Assembly (NCBI RefSeq): GCF_002802965.1 | Contig: NZ_NXGA01000001.1 | Coordinates: 1,147,483 to 1,211,482 of the forward strand | Source of the DNA: Sporolactobacillus pectinivorans | GTDB taxonomy: Bacteria; Bacillota; Bacilli; Bacillales; Sporolactobacillaceae | Reading direction: 5' to 3' | DNA length: 64,000 nt | Shown here: one piece after another, positions 23,955 to 32,348 of the stretch | Layout: each line of letters starts with the position of its first letter | How positions within the stretch are numbered: position 1 is the first letter of the stretch | Position numbers and translations under genes: made by a program | Notes under the pieces: model-generated | The model's input: only the letters and a program-made list of their open reading frames with translations | Told to the model about the DNA's origin: nothing | Databases searched by the model: none

Positions 23955-24695
23955 ATGGGTAAAAAACCGGTCATTGGTGTAACTACCGGATTTGCCAAAA
24001 GAAATGAATTTTCGCAAGGGCCATATGTTCATCAGGATTACGAACAGTCCCTGTTCCTGACGGGTGCGGTACCCGTGCTGCTGCCTGTCGCTCCCGATGG
24101 ACTGACCGATCATTACCTTGATCTGTGTGACGGGATTATTTTCAGCGGCGGCGGCGATGTTGATCCGCGTTTCTACGATGAACCGCCCTCTCCGTATATA
24201 GAGCCCTTTGATATTACAAGGGATCGGTTTGAAATCCTGCTGATGAAAAAAGCCGTTGAAGCAGGTAAACCCATCCTTTGCATCTGCCGCGGTATGCAGG
24301 TGCTAAATGTGGCCTTCGGAGGGACGCTGGTTCAGGATCTGGGCACAGAATGGAAACATCCGATTCAGCATGATCAAAAAATTGCCCGGATGAAGACAAG
24401 CCACAGTGTGCAGTTGCTTCATGGCAACCGCCTTTCCCAATTGCTGGAAGGCCAGGACTCGCTGTATGTCAACAGCCTCCATCATCAGGCGGTCAAGGAG
24501 CTGGCTCCCGGCTTTCGGGCAGCCGCCCTTGCACCTGACGGAGTGGTTGAAGCAATGGAACACGAAGCGAATGACCGCATTATAAGCGTTCAGTGGCATC
24601 CCGAATCGATGGCGGCGGGCGGTGATTCGCTGATGCGGCATCTGTTCCAATTTTTTGTGGTGCAATGCAGCTTGAGCGGAGAAAAAATGAGCTGA
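23955..24695 (+). CDS. Gamma-glutamyl-gamma-aminobutyrate hydrolase family protein (peptidase C26)
   Basis: The 246-residue class I glutamine-amidotransferase-like hydrolase starts MGKKPVIGVTTGFAK. The nucleophile is in CICRGMQVLNVAFGG near residue 112, SLHHQAVKELAPGF follows near 179, and the catalytic His-Glu pair is in ISVQWHPESM near 215. Relatives (PuuD) release glutamate from gamma-glutamyl compounds in the cytoplasm. Two ATGs are six bases apart, and the second fits GGGAGAG better. The genes on either side are transcribed the same way but separated by gaps. Confidence 0.88.
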   Translation: MGKKPVIGVTTGFAKRNEFSQGPYVHQDYEQSLFLTGAVPVLLPVAPDGLTDHYLDLCDGIIFSGGGDVDPRFYDEPPSPYIEPFDITRDRFEILLMKKAVEAGKPILCICRGMQVLNVAFGGTLVQDLGTEWKHPIQHDQKIARMKTSHSVQLLHGNRLSQLLEGQDSLYVNSLHHQAVKELAPGFRAAALAPDGVVEAMEHEANDRIISVQWHPESMAAGGDSLMRHLFQFFVVQCSLSGEKMS

Positions 24696-24701
24696 TCAAT
24701 G

Positions 24702-24736
24702 AACCGGAGTGGAGCATGTCTTCACTCCGGTTTTTT
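24702..24736 (+). terminator. Terminator of the C26 hydrolase gene
   Basis: AACCGGAGTG (24702-24711) pairs with CACTCCGGTT (24723-24732), followed by a run of Ts. Confidence 0.8.
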
Positions 24737-24870
24737 AGCCGTTACCTTTTGGACAGATTATCATTTACTATAAATAAAACAATCATTTGTTTTAAAGTGC
24801 AACTTGTTAAAAAAAAAAGCCGTGAACTGGTTACTTTTTTCAGTGGAACCTGATAGAATGTGATTATCGT

Positions 24871-25062
24871 CGAAGGACGGTCATATATTACGAAAAAGGC
24901 AAATGGGGTTCTTTTGCCCTGAAGTTTTCCGACGAGATCGATTGGATGCAATTTTATGTCCGGCGATGTATAACAGAGACGGGTGAGGTCATAGAACCGC
25001 GGGTGACAGGTCCGGCTAACGATGTTGATGATGGAAATAAACCATATATTTTGGAGGCTTAA
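24871..25062 (+). pseudogene. Small reading frame upstream of the YczE-like gene, possible remnant
   Basis: The frame reads VIYYEKGKWGSFALKFSDEI then DWMQFYVRRC and ends KPYILEA, with codon use like real genes. No ATG, GTG or TTG with a ribosome site starts it: only a CTG at 24850 or an internal ATG at 24946 is available. The stop overlaps the leader of the next gene, and its last codons contain GGAGG, the ribosome site of yczE. Either a small gene with an unusual start or the tail of a lost gene. Not recognised. Confidence 0.35.
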
Positions 25063-25069
25063 TTAACTG

Positions 25070-25765
25070 ATGGCAAAAGGATTGGTCTGGCTGCTTGTGT
25101 CGGTGCTGCTGAACGCGTTTGGAAATGCTTTGACAGTTAAGGCTGCTCTTGGCTCTGCGCCATGGACGGCCGCAAGCCTGAATCTGTCTTCAGCGTTTGG
25201 AATCACTGTTGGCCAGGCATTGATTATCGTTGGCTTTATTGTACTGGTTGTGGATGATTTTCTGCGCGGACGCAGGAGTTTGTTGAAAGACTTTTTTAAT
25301 TTTCTCTATGTCCTGACATTTGGCTACATGATCGATGCCTGGCTGCTCCTGATGCAGCATCTGGCCATGAACGGATTCATTCTGAGAGTTGCTGTATGTG
25401 TCCTTGGTATTATGTGCATCGGCTGCGCGCTGTCGATTTATTTCCGCGTCAATCTTGTCCTGCATCCTTTTGATGACCTGATGAAGATTCTCCGTGAGAA
25501 GTTTTTTCACGGGAACGTGGTGCTCGCCCAGCGTGTTTCGCTCGGTATTCCGCTTGCTGTCGGCCTGTCAATCGGTTTGGTACGCCACCAACTGATCGGC
25601 ATCAGCGTTGGGACTGCGGTCAGCTTCCTCTGCATGGGTTACTTTATTTTAATGTTCGACAAGATTCTTAAACTGCACCTTGATCGGAAATGGCGTTTCA
25701 GACTGTCTGCGCAGCGTCACGGACACCATGTGCATGGTGTTTTGCACGCTCATTCAAAAGCGTGA
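25070..25765 (+). CDS. YczE/YitT-like integral membrane protein
   Basis: The 231-residue protein has five to six hydrophobic segments. It begins with a segment ending VLLNAFGNALTVKAALGSAP, the family's GNAL-x-V-x-A-x-LG-x-x-P-W element. A second copy of the element appears as YFRVNLVLHPFDDLM near residue 125. The B. subtilis homologue YczE lies near the surfactin operon and affects a secondary metabolite, but the molecular role is unknown. The His-rich tail RHGHHVHGVLHAHSK is unusual and may bind a metal. It is followed by the T-box operon, which has its own promoter. Confidence 0.82.
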   Translation: MAKGLVWLLVSVLLNAFGNALTVKAALGSAPWTAASLNLSSAFGITVGQALIIVGFIVLVVDDFLRGRRSLLKDFFNFLYVLTFGYMIDAWLLLMQHLAMNGFILRVAVCVLGIMCIGCALSIYFRVNLVLHPFDDLMKILREKFFHGNVVLAQRVSLGIPLAVGLSIGLVRHQLIGISVGTAVSFLCMGYFILMFDKILKLHLDRKWRFRLSAQRHGHHVHGVLHAHSKA

Positions 25766-25789
25766 AGCTGCTGATTGTCGGATCTATGC

Positions 25790-25818
25790 TTGACTTTTTA
25801 TGAAAAACTGTTAATAAT
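25790..25818 (+). promoter_or_regulatory. Promoter of the T-box operon
   Basis: TTGACT (25790-25795), 16 bp, TAATAA (25812-25817). It lies directly upstream of the first stem I bases of the T-box leader. Confidence 0.6.
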
Positions 25819-25824
25819 TAGAAC

Positions 25825-26119
25825 AATAGATCAAAAGCGATGAAGAGAAGAAGTAGAGAGTGCAGTTTTTTCGCAGAGAGCTCCGACTGGTGAGAAGGAG
25901 CAAAAACAAACCCTCGAACATGGCCTCAGAGCTGCGCGGCTGAAAGTCAGTGATAAACTGCAGTAAGTCGTGACAAGTCAGGTTCTTGTTACAAAAACCA
26001 AAGTATAAGAACTGCCAGTCAGTTCCGTACTTGTTGAGACCGGCAATGTGAGTTGTCGGTGAATAAAGGTGGTAACACGAATCCAAACCTCGTCCTTAAT
26101 ATTAAGGACGGGGTTTTTT
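25825..26119 (+). promoter_or_regulatory. T-box riboswitch, specifier AUG (methionine)
   Basis: Stem I distal elements are present (GCAGAGAGCTCC, GGTGAGAAGGAGC). CTCGAACATGGCCTC carries the specifier codon ATG at 25920-25922. The T-box bulge region is AAAGGTGGTAACACGAATCC near 26065-26084, whose TGGT can pair with the ACCA end of uncharged tRNA-Met. The terminator is a 15-bp stem, 26086-26100 with 26101-26115, followed by six Ts. Uncharged tRNA-Met should stabilise the antiterminator and turn on the SAM-hydrolase/ECF operon. Assignment of the class is firm; the specifier reading is by position and context. Confidence 0.88.
26086..26119 (+). terminator. T-box intrinsic terminator
   Basis: Arms AACCTCGTCCTTAAT and ATTAAGGACGGGGTT form a nearly perfect stem with one wobble, followed by TTTTTT. 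It competes with the antiterminator containing the T-box sequence. Confidence 0.9.
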
Positions 26120-26194
26120 ACTGTTCAGGAATAAAACATTTAAAAAGAGAACGGGCGGCTGCCCGAGACAAAAACAGAAGAAAAGGTGAAGGGT

Positions 26195-27034
26195 ATGAAA
26201 AAAGCATTGGTTTTTCAGACGGATTTCGGATTAGTGGACGGTGCGGTTTGCGCTATGTATGGTGTAGCCAACACGGTGGATCCAAAGCTTCAAGTTTATG
26301 ACCTGACCCATGATATTCCTCAATATAATATTTGGGAAGCATCTTATAGACTGCGCCAGACGATCAACTATTGGCCGGAAGGGACCGTATTTGTTTCGGT
26401 CGTCGATCCGGGTGTCGGATCCACACGCCGTAGTGTCGTTGCAAAGACCGACCGCAATCAATACATCATTACACCGGATAACGGGACGCTGACGCATATC
26501 AAGAAAGGGTCGGGGATCACCCATGTACACGTCTTTGATGAAAAAGCCAACAAGCTTCCAAGTGCGGGCGAATCTTACACTTTTTACGGCAGGGATATTT
26601 ACGCTTATACAGGTGCACGTCTGGCGGCCGGACTGATTGATTTTGACAGCTTCGGTGAAGAGGCACCTGTGAAAACGATTGTGGATCTGCCTATCATTCC
26701 CTCATATAGAGAAGGCAGCCGCGTGGTCGGTATGATCGATGTGCTTGATGTCCGGTTCGGCAATCTCTGGAGCAATATTGATCATAAGCTTTTTCATCAG
26801 CTGGACGTAAGACACGGTGATAGGCTGGAGGTAAGCATCAGGAATGACACACGCAATGTTTATGAAAACACCGTGGTTTTTGCCCGCTCCTTTGCCTCGG
26901 TCGCCATCGGTGAACCGGTCATTTATATCAACTCGCTGGAAAATGTCGGCATCGCAATTAATCAGGGCTCCTTTGCGAAGGCGTACAGTATCGGGACAGG
27001 CAGCAACTGGCATATTTCGTTTAAAAAATTGTGA
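26195..27034 (+). CDS. SAM hydroxide adenosyltransferase (DUF62 family)
   Basis: The 279-residue protein belongs to the family that splits S-adenosylmethionine with hydroxide into adenosine and methionine. It is related to the fluorinase and chlorinase fold. It shows VFQTDFGLVDGAVCAMYG near residues 5-22, then DLTHDIPQYNIWEAS near 40, FVSVVDPGVGSTRR near 70, ITPDNGTLTHI near 95 and FYGRDIYA near 132. ATG 26195 fits the AAGGTGAAGG ribosome site better than the GTG nine bases upstream. As the first gene behind a methionine T-box, it would release methionine when tRNA-Met is uncharged. Confidence 0.88.
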   Translation: MKKALVFQTDFGLVDGAVCAMYGVANTVDPKLQVYDLTHDIPQYNIWEASYRLRQTINYWPEGTVFVSVVDPGVGSTRRSVVAKTDRNQYIITPDNGTLTHIKKGSGITHVHVFDEKANKLPSAGESYTFYGRDIYAYTGARLAAGLIDFDSFGEEAPVKTIVDLPIIPSYREGSRVVGMIDVLDVRFGNLWSNIDHKLFHQLDVRHGDRLEVSIRNDTRNVYENTVVFARSFASVAIGEPVIYINSLENVGIAINQGSFAKAYSIGTGSNWHISFKKL

Positions 27035-27194
27035 GAAAAATAATCGCTTTGAAAAGGAGGTGGTGCCATTCAGTTTTTAGAAGGAAATTTATTCTAGTTC
27101 CGTTCTGTTGTACATGTACAATATTTCTGGCTGATTATTTTTTATTGTTTTCAGAACTTATTCTTACATTTATCCGGTTTGGAGGAGAGTAGAC

Positions 27195-27749
27195 ATGAAA
27201 AAAGACTTATTAAGCATCCGCACGATTGTTGCTATTGGTGTTGGCGCCGCAATCTTTATTGTTCTTCGTTATATTTCTATTCCGGTCGGTATTGTTCCGA
27301 ACACAACGCTGCAGCTTAACTATGTTTTTCTGGCGTTGATTGCAGCGCTTTACGGACCGGTTGCCGGCGGGTTAATTGGGCTGATTGGGCATTCAATCGG
27401 TGACGCACTTCAATATGGGTCCGTCTGGTGGAGCTGGGTCATTGTCTCCACACTTGTCGGTGTCGGATTTGGGCTGCTGTGGAGAAAATTGAAAATTTCA
27501 GAAGGCATTTTCGGATGGAAATCCATCGTTCTTTTTAATGCTGTGCAGATTCTTACTCAAGCAATCGGCTGGTTCCTAATCGCGCCGCTGGGCGATATTA
27601 CGATTTATGGTGAACCGGCAAACAAAGTTTTTCTTCAAGGAATTGTTGCCGGTATTCTTGATATTATTACTGTTGGAATTCTCGGAACTTTGTTAATCTG
27701 GATCTATGCGAAAACCCAGACTAAAAAGGGAAGCTTGAAAAAAGAGTAA
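27195..27749 (+). CDS. mtsT: ECF transporter S component, UPF0397 family
   Basis: The 184-residue membrane protein has five or six hydrophobic segments and the UPF0397 pattern. [20 protein letters not shown] opens it, [20 protein letters not shown] lies near residue 55, [11 protein letters not shown] near 77, and the C-terminal [17 protein letters not shown] components bind the substrate and dock on the shared energising module. UPF0397 proteins behind methionine control signals have been assigned to uptake of methionine or a precursor; the same is inferred here from the T-box. GGAGGAGAG precedes the ATG. Genes for the ATPase and EcfT follow. Confidence 0.85.
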   Translation: MKKDLLSIRTIVAIGVGAAIFIVLRYISIPVGIVPNTTLQLNYVFLALIAALYGPVAGGLIGLIGHSIGDALQYGSVWWSWVIVSTLVGVGFGLLWRKLKISEGIFGWKSIVLFNAVQILTQAIGWFLIAPLGDITIYGEPANKVFLQGIVAGILDIITVGILGTLLIWIYAKTQTKKGSLKKE

Positions 27750-27773
27750 GTACTGCTATGCGAAAGGAAACTC

Positions 27774-29507
27774 ATGAGCAAAGCGATCGTTTCGTTTGAA
27801 CATTTCAGCTATAAATATAATAGTCAGGAAAGTCCGACTCTGATAGATATCAATCTGAAGATCCATGTGGGGGAGAAGGTGCTGATAACCGGGCCTTCCG
27901 GTTCGGGAAAGAGTACACTCGGCTACTGTATCAATGGACTGATTCCAGAGGCCTTTAAGGGAGAAACCGATGGATCTGTCAAAGTGTCCGGACATGAAAC
28001 AAAAGCTTTGGGTATTTTTGATCTGTCAAAGATCGTCGGGACAGTTCTTCAGGATACCGATGCGCAATTCATCGGGCTGACGGTCGGAGAGGATATTGCT
28101 TTCGCGCTCGAGAATGACGAAGTGCCGCTGCCCGAAATGAAAAATCGGGTGTTACTGGCCGCAAAGCGGGTTGGCATGGAAAACTTTCTGGAGCAGTCGC
28201 CGCATGAGCTTTCGGGTGGCCAGAAACAGCGCGTTACCATGGCAGGCGTACTTGTTGATCCAGTGCGTGTCCTGCTTTTTGATGAACCGCTGGCCAATCT
28301 CGATCCGGCCTCCGGAGCACAAACGATGCAGCTCATTGACCGTATTAACAAAGAAAGCGGTCTGACCGTTATTATTGTTGAACACCGGCTGGAAGAAGTG
28401 CTGCAGATCAATCCCGACCGGATTATTGTCATGGCGGATGGCCGCATCGTCGCCGATGAACCGCCGGATCGACTGCTCTCAACTGACGTGCTGCAGCAGA
28501 ACGGTATACGTGAACCTCTGTATCTATCGGCCGTGAAACGGTCAGGGGTGACAGTGACTCCTGACCTGCATCCGGCTGGTCTTGATCGGATGGAGATGGA
28601 TAAGATCAGAGAGCCATTGAAACAATGGCTGAGTAAGACGATCCCGGACACTGAGCCAAATCAGTCGACAGAAATTCTGAATCTGGATCATCTCTCTTTT
28701 CATTACAGCACCGGCAACAACGTTCTCAAGGATGTCTCGTTCTCAGTCAAAAAGGGCGAGCGCGTTGCGATTGTCGGCAAAAACGGTGCCGGCAAGTCGA
28801 CGCTGACAAAGCTTCTTTGTGGTCTGGAACGTCCTGATAGCGGCACATTGTCTTTTTTCGGCACGGATATGGGTGAATGGACAATTAAAGAACGTTCGCA
28901 GCATATTGGCCTGGTCATGCAGGATCCAAATCAGATGCTCTCGCAGCAAATGATTTTTGAAGAAGTGGCTCTTGGGCTGCGCATCCGCGGCATCGAACCG
29001 GATGAGATCAGGTGGCGAGTTCATGAAACTTTGAAAATCTGCGGCCTTTATCCTTACCGTAATTGGCCTGTTTCCGCTCTCAGTTTCGGTCAAAAGAAGC
29101 GTGTGACGATCGCATCGATACTTGTCCTTCGACCGGAAGTTATCATTCTGGACGAACCAACAGCAGGACAGGACTACTACCATTATACAGAAATCATGAA
29201 TTTTCTGGATAGGCTGAACGAGCAGGGTATGACGATTCTCATGATCACACACGATATGCATCTGATGCTTGAATACACGGACCGTGCGATCGTGATGGCG
29301 GACGGAGCCAAGATTGCCGATGAGCTTCCGTCAGAACTTTTGTCCGACCAGACAATTGCAGAGCGGGCGAACCTGAGAACGACATCGCTTTTCGGGTTGG
29401 CAGAACGGGCGGGTATCCCGGATCCGGCCGCGTTTGTTGAACACTTTATCCTCAGTGAAAGAGAGGAGCGGTCTCATCATGAAAGTGCAGATGCTCAGCT
29501 ACATTGA
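27774..29507 (+). CDS. mtsU: ECF transporter ATPase, two fused ABC domains
   Basis: This 577-residue protein joins two ATPase domains. Domain 1 has Walker A GPSGSGKST near residue 41, signature LSGGQKQRV near 143 and Walker B VLLFDEPLANLDP near 162. Domain 2 has GKNGAGKST near 336, LSFGQKKRV near 440 and VIILDEPTAGQDY near 460. The fusion is typical of ECF transporters with a dedicated S component. Both nucleotide sites look intact. It starts 24 bp after the S component gene and overlaps the EcfT gene start by 29 bp, so the three are co-translated. Confidence 0.93.
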   Translation: MSKAIVSFEHFSYKYNSQESPTLIDINLKIHVGEKVLITGPSGSGKSTLGYCINGLIPEAFKGETDGSVKVSGHETKALGIFDLSKIVGTVLQDTDAQFIGLTVGEDIAFALENDEVPLPEMKNRVLLAAKRVGMENFLEQSPHELSGGQKQRVTMAGVLVDPVRVLLFDEPLANLDPASGAQTMQLIDRINKESGLTVIIVEHRLEEVLQINPDRIIVMADGRIVADEPPDRLLSTDVLQQNGIREPLYLSAVKRSGVTVTPDLHPAGLDRMEMDKIREPLKQWLSKTIPDTEPNQSTEILNLDHLSFHYSTGNNVLKDVSFSVKKGERVAIVGKNGAGKSTLTKLLCGLERPDSGTLSFFGTDMGEWTIKERSQHIGLVMQDPNQMLSQQMIFEEVALGLRIRGIEPDEIRWRVHETLKICGLYPYRNWPVSALSFGQKKRVTIASILVLRPEVIILDEPTAGQDYYHYTEIMNFLDRLNEQGMTILMITHDMHLMLEYTDRAIVMADGAKIADELPSELLSDQTIAERANLRTTSLFGLAERAGIPDPAAFVEHFILSEREERSHHESADAQLH

Positions 29508-30309
29508 CCGGCCGACCCCGATCCACAGGATGACCGGCGCCTCCAAGATGATCTGTTTTCTAATCTGGTCGATAATCGGGATGAGTACTTATGATACGTG
29601 GATACTGATCTTCATGGTGATCACAGGGCTTGCTGTTTTTAAATTGTCAAAAATCCGGTTCCGTGAAATTTCGTTCGTACTGGCTTTTATCCTAATTTTT
29701 CTGTTGCTTAATGACCTGGCAATCTATGGATTTTCACCGCAACAGGGCGTGCTGATCTATGGAACCCGGCATGTTATGCTGCAGCTGCCCGGATACTATT
29801 CTCTGACTTTGGAGCAGCTGTTTTATGAGTTTAATATCAGTTTAAAATATTTTTCGATGATTCCATTCGCACTTCTATTTATTGTTACAACACAGCCGAG
29901 TGAGTTTGCGGCTTCGCTAAATAAAATCGGCGTCAGTTACCGAATTGCGTATTCTGTTGCGATCACGCTCCGCTACATTCCTGACATTCAACGTGATTAT
30001 TATGAAATCGCTCAGGCACAGCAGGCGAGAGGCATCGATCTTTCAAAAAAAGCAAAGATCGGCAACAGGATCAAAAATGCGGCAGCTATTATTCTTCCAC
30101 TGGTTTTTTCCAGCCTCGGACGAATTGAAACGATCAGCAACGGAATGGAGCTGCGCGGTTTTGGGAAAAAAAAGAAACGGACGTGGTACAGTGCCCGGCC
30201 GTTTGCACTCCGGGATTATCTGGGTATCGGCTTTTCAGCTGCTCTGTTGATTCTCTCAGTTGTTCTGATGGTGCTCCGCAGCAGCCGCTATTACAATCCC
30301 TTTCAGTAA
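29479..30309 (+). CDS. mtsV: ECF transporter transmembrane component EcfT
   Basis: The 276-residue integral membrane protein has four to six segments and both coupling motifs: AQQARGIDLSKKAK (the A-R-G element) and GMELRGFGKKKKRT. These contact the ATPases. It begins MKVQMLSYIDRPTPIHRM, the common N-terminus of the family. GAGAGGAG about ten bases upstream supports ATG 29479 inside the end of the ATPase gene. With the S component and the double ATPase, the transporter is complete without other ECF genes. Confidence 0.9.
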   Translation: MKVQMLSYIDRPTPIHRMTGASKMICFLIWSIIGMSTYDTWILIFMVITGLAVFKLSKIRFREISFVLAFILIFLLLNDLAIYGFSPQQGVLIYGTRHVMLQLPGYYSLTLEQLFYEFNISLKYFSMIPFALLFIVTTQPSEFAASLNKIGVSYRIAYSVAITLRYIPDIQRDYYEIAQAQQARGIDLSKKAKIGNRIKNAAAIILPLVFSSLGRIETISNGMELRGFGKKKKRTWYSARPFALRDYLGIGFSAALLILSVVLMVLRSSRYYNPFQ

Positions 30310-30310
30310 T

Positions 30311-30348
30311 AAAAAGATCCTTTCTTTTTTTGGGGAAGGGATCTTTTT
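30311..30348 (+). terminator. Terminator of the T-box/ECF operon
   Basis: AAAAAGATCC (30311-30320) pairs with GGGATCTTTTT near 30338-30348, around a pyrimidine/purine loop, followed by T-rich sequence. It closes the operon. Confidence 0.7.
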
Positions 30349-30474
30349 ACGTCCGAACAATCAGACTGAGTATTTGTGTCGCACCTGTACCGTCAAGCTA
30401 AATATCCGCATTATCTATCCGCCGCGCACGATCATGACAAAAAATTAGAAACAAAGCTATATTCTGTTGCCACT

Positions 30475-31376
30475 TTAGACAATATCGAGCGGCACTTTAT
30501 GTTCCGGGCGCGGAAAAGCACGATCGAGCGCCTGCTGTTCCTCGCTGGACAAGACTACGGCTGCGGCCTCTGCATTTTCGATCACGTGGGTGAGCTGCCC
30601 GGCTTTTGGAATTGCAATGACACCGTCTGATTCTGCCTGGTGGATACACCAGGCGAGCAGGAGCTGAAGTGGTGAAATTTGGTGTGCAGCGGCAATCCGG
30701 TTCACTGACGAATCCGAAACGAGACGGCGCTTGAGTGATCCGGCTTCGGCGAGCGGACAATAGGCCATAATAGGCATTTGGTGCGCACGCTGCCAGGGAA
30801 GAAGGTCCACTTCAATGCCGCGGGAGCCAAGGTGGTAAAGCACCTGATTAACAGCGCAGTTTTCACCATCAGGCCTGCCCAACAAGTATTTCATATCATC
30901 GTTGTCAAAATTTGAGACACCCCAGCGCAGGATTTTGCCGCTTTTTTTCAATGCCTGCATGCCCTTAATCGTTTCCTCGATTGGTATGGTACCTTTCCAG
31001 TGCAAGAGATACAGATCAAGATGATCGGTGTCCAGACGACGGAGACTATTTTCACAGGCTTCTTCCAGATCCTTCCGACTCCCGTGGCTCGGCAGTGCTT
31101 TACTGACGAGAAAAATCTGATCCCTCTGATCGCTTCACCGACGACATTCTCTGATTTTCCATACCCGTACAGTTCTGCGGTGTCGATTAAGGTCATACCA
31201 AGACGGACCCCGAGTCTCAATGATTCAACCTCTGCCTGACGCTTTGACGGATCGTCACCCATGTGCCAAGTCCCCTGACCGATCGCTGGTATACGCGTCC
31301 CGTCGGCCAGTGTCACAGTGCGGCCAAGTACCGCTTTCCTGATTTTTTCTACCTCATCTTTATTGATCTGAACCAT
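30475..31376 (-). pseudogene. Aldo/keto reductase with a single-base frameshift
   Basis: The N-terminal part (31376 to about 31122) reads ADGTRIPAIGQGTWHMGDD and LIDTAELYGYGKSENVVGEA, with the catalytic Asp and Tyr. The frame then breaks at a GGG (31122-31124 on the minus strand). The other frame continues with DQIFLVSKALPSHGSRKDLE (catalytic Lys), LDLYLLHWKGTIPIEETIKG (His) and a complete C-terminus ending PEHKVPLDIV. One inserted base would restore a normal 300-residue enzyme of the AKR family, so the lesion is recent or a sequencing error. The break is in a homopolymer run. Confidence 0.85.
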
Positions 31377-31490
31377 CAGCCCTCATCTCCTGATAAATTT
31401 TTTCACTGAACTGGACCGGAAAAGGAAGCTGCTCATGAAACGGTTGAGTATTGGAATGTGCCTGTCAAATCTTCTCCCAGCGTATATGAG

Positions 31491-32084
31491 TTACTGATAC
31501 CTGTTAATCCATTTCAGGCCCTCTCTCCGGCTGAGCGGCATCAGTTTGTGCGAACGAATAAACTGTTTGACGGTCTCCGGCGCTGTTTTTGAATATTCGC
31601 GCAGTGCCCAGCTGATTGCTTTCTGGAGGAAAAACTCATCTGAATGCGCATGGATCATAATATAACGGAAGAGCCGATCTTCATCAGTATCAGTTTTGTA
31701 CTTAAGCTGAAAAAGAAGGGCTGTCCGGTTCAGCCAGATATTACGGTCCGCTATCCATTTCTCGGCATGCGTAACTATCAGCCTTTTCAGCATTGGAACA
31801 TGCTCTGCATCCAGATTTTTTCCTAGTTTCCCCAAGAGATCAAGGCCGGCCTGCTGATATTCACGTTGAGGAAACGCCCACAGTGCAGCCATTACTTCAG
31901 GCAGTCGCTCAAAGTCCGGAAGCCCGTTATCTGATAAAAATTTCTTGAACAGCGCACGCCGCAGAGGTGTTTGGATACCTAAAAAAGCGAACTGATTACG
32001 CATATAGCGTGTCATCGGTCCGGCAAGATCCGGATTTTGGTTTTCTTCAAACAGCTGAACCAGAGGCTTGAGATAATCCGGCAT
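31491..32084 (-). CDS. DNA alkylation repair protein (AlkD-like) missing the catalytic segment
   Basis: The 197-residue HEAT-like protein matches AlkD-type alkylpurine glycosylases at both ends: MRNQFAFLGIQTPLRRALF near residue 28, then DRNIWLNRTALLFQLKYKTD near 113 and FLQKAISWALREYSK near 151. Between LIVTHAEKW and the start of that region, about 25 residues are absent. Family members have there a conserved KSWWDTVD-type stretch carrying the catalytic Asp and an aromatic residue. No frameshift is present; it is a clean in-frame loss. ATG 32084 has AAAGGTGG upstream. It is probably inactive as a glycosylase, though it could still bind DNA. Confidence 0.78.
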   Translation of the reverse strand: MPDYLKPLVQLFEENQNPDLAGPMTRYMRNQFAFLGIQTPLRRALFKKFLSDNGLPDFERLPEVMAALWAFPQREYQQAGLDLLGKLGKNLDAEHVPMLKRLIVTHAEKWIADRNIWLNRTALLFQLKYKTDTDEDRLFRYIMIHAHSDEFFLQKAISWALREYSKTAPETVKQFIRSHKLMPLSRREGLKWINRYQ

Positions 32085-32348
32085 CAGTCTTCCACCTTTT
32101 CCAAAGATTTTTTGCATACATATCGGCTGCAAAATGGGTGCGGCACCCGAATGGAGCATTTTCCGGCGAATCAATTTATTGATAGCCAGCTTTTTGCCGG
32201 CAGCACGGCTGGTTGAATAACAGAAATCTGCCTGATTTTATAGCCACCGGGTTTCGAAATTCTGCTGTTTCATGCATAATTAGAGTATAGCCCGTTTTTT
32301 AGATTACGAGAATCATTCGGGGCTTTTGCGTAAGGAGTCTGTCCATTC

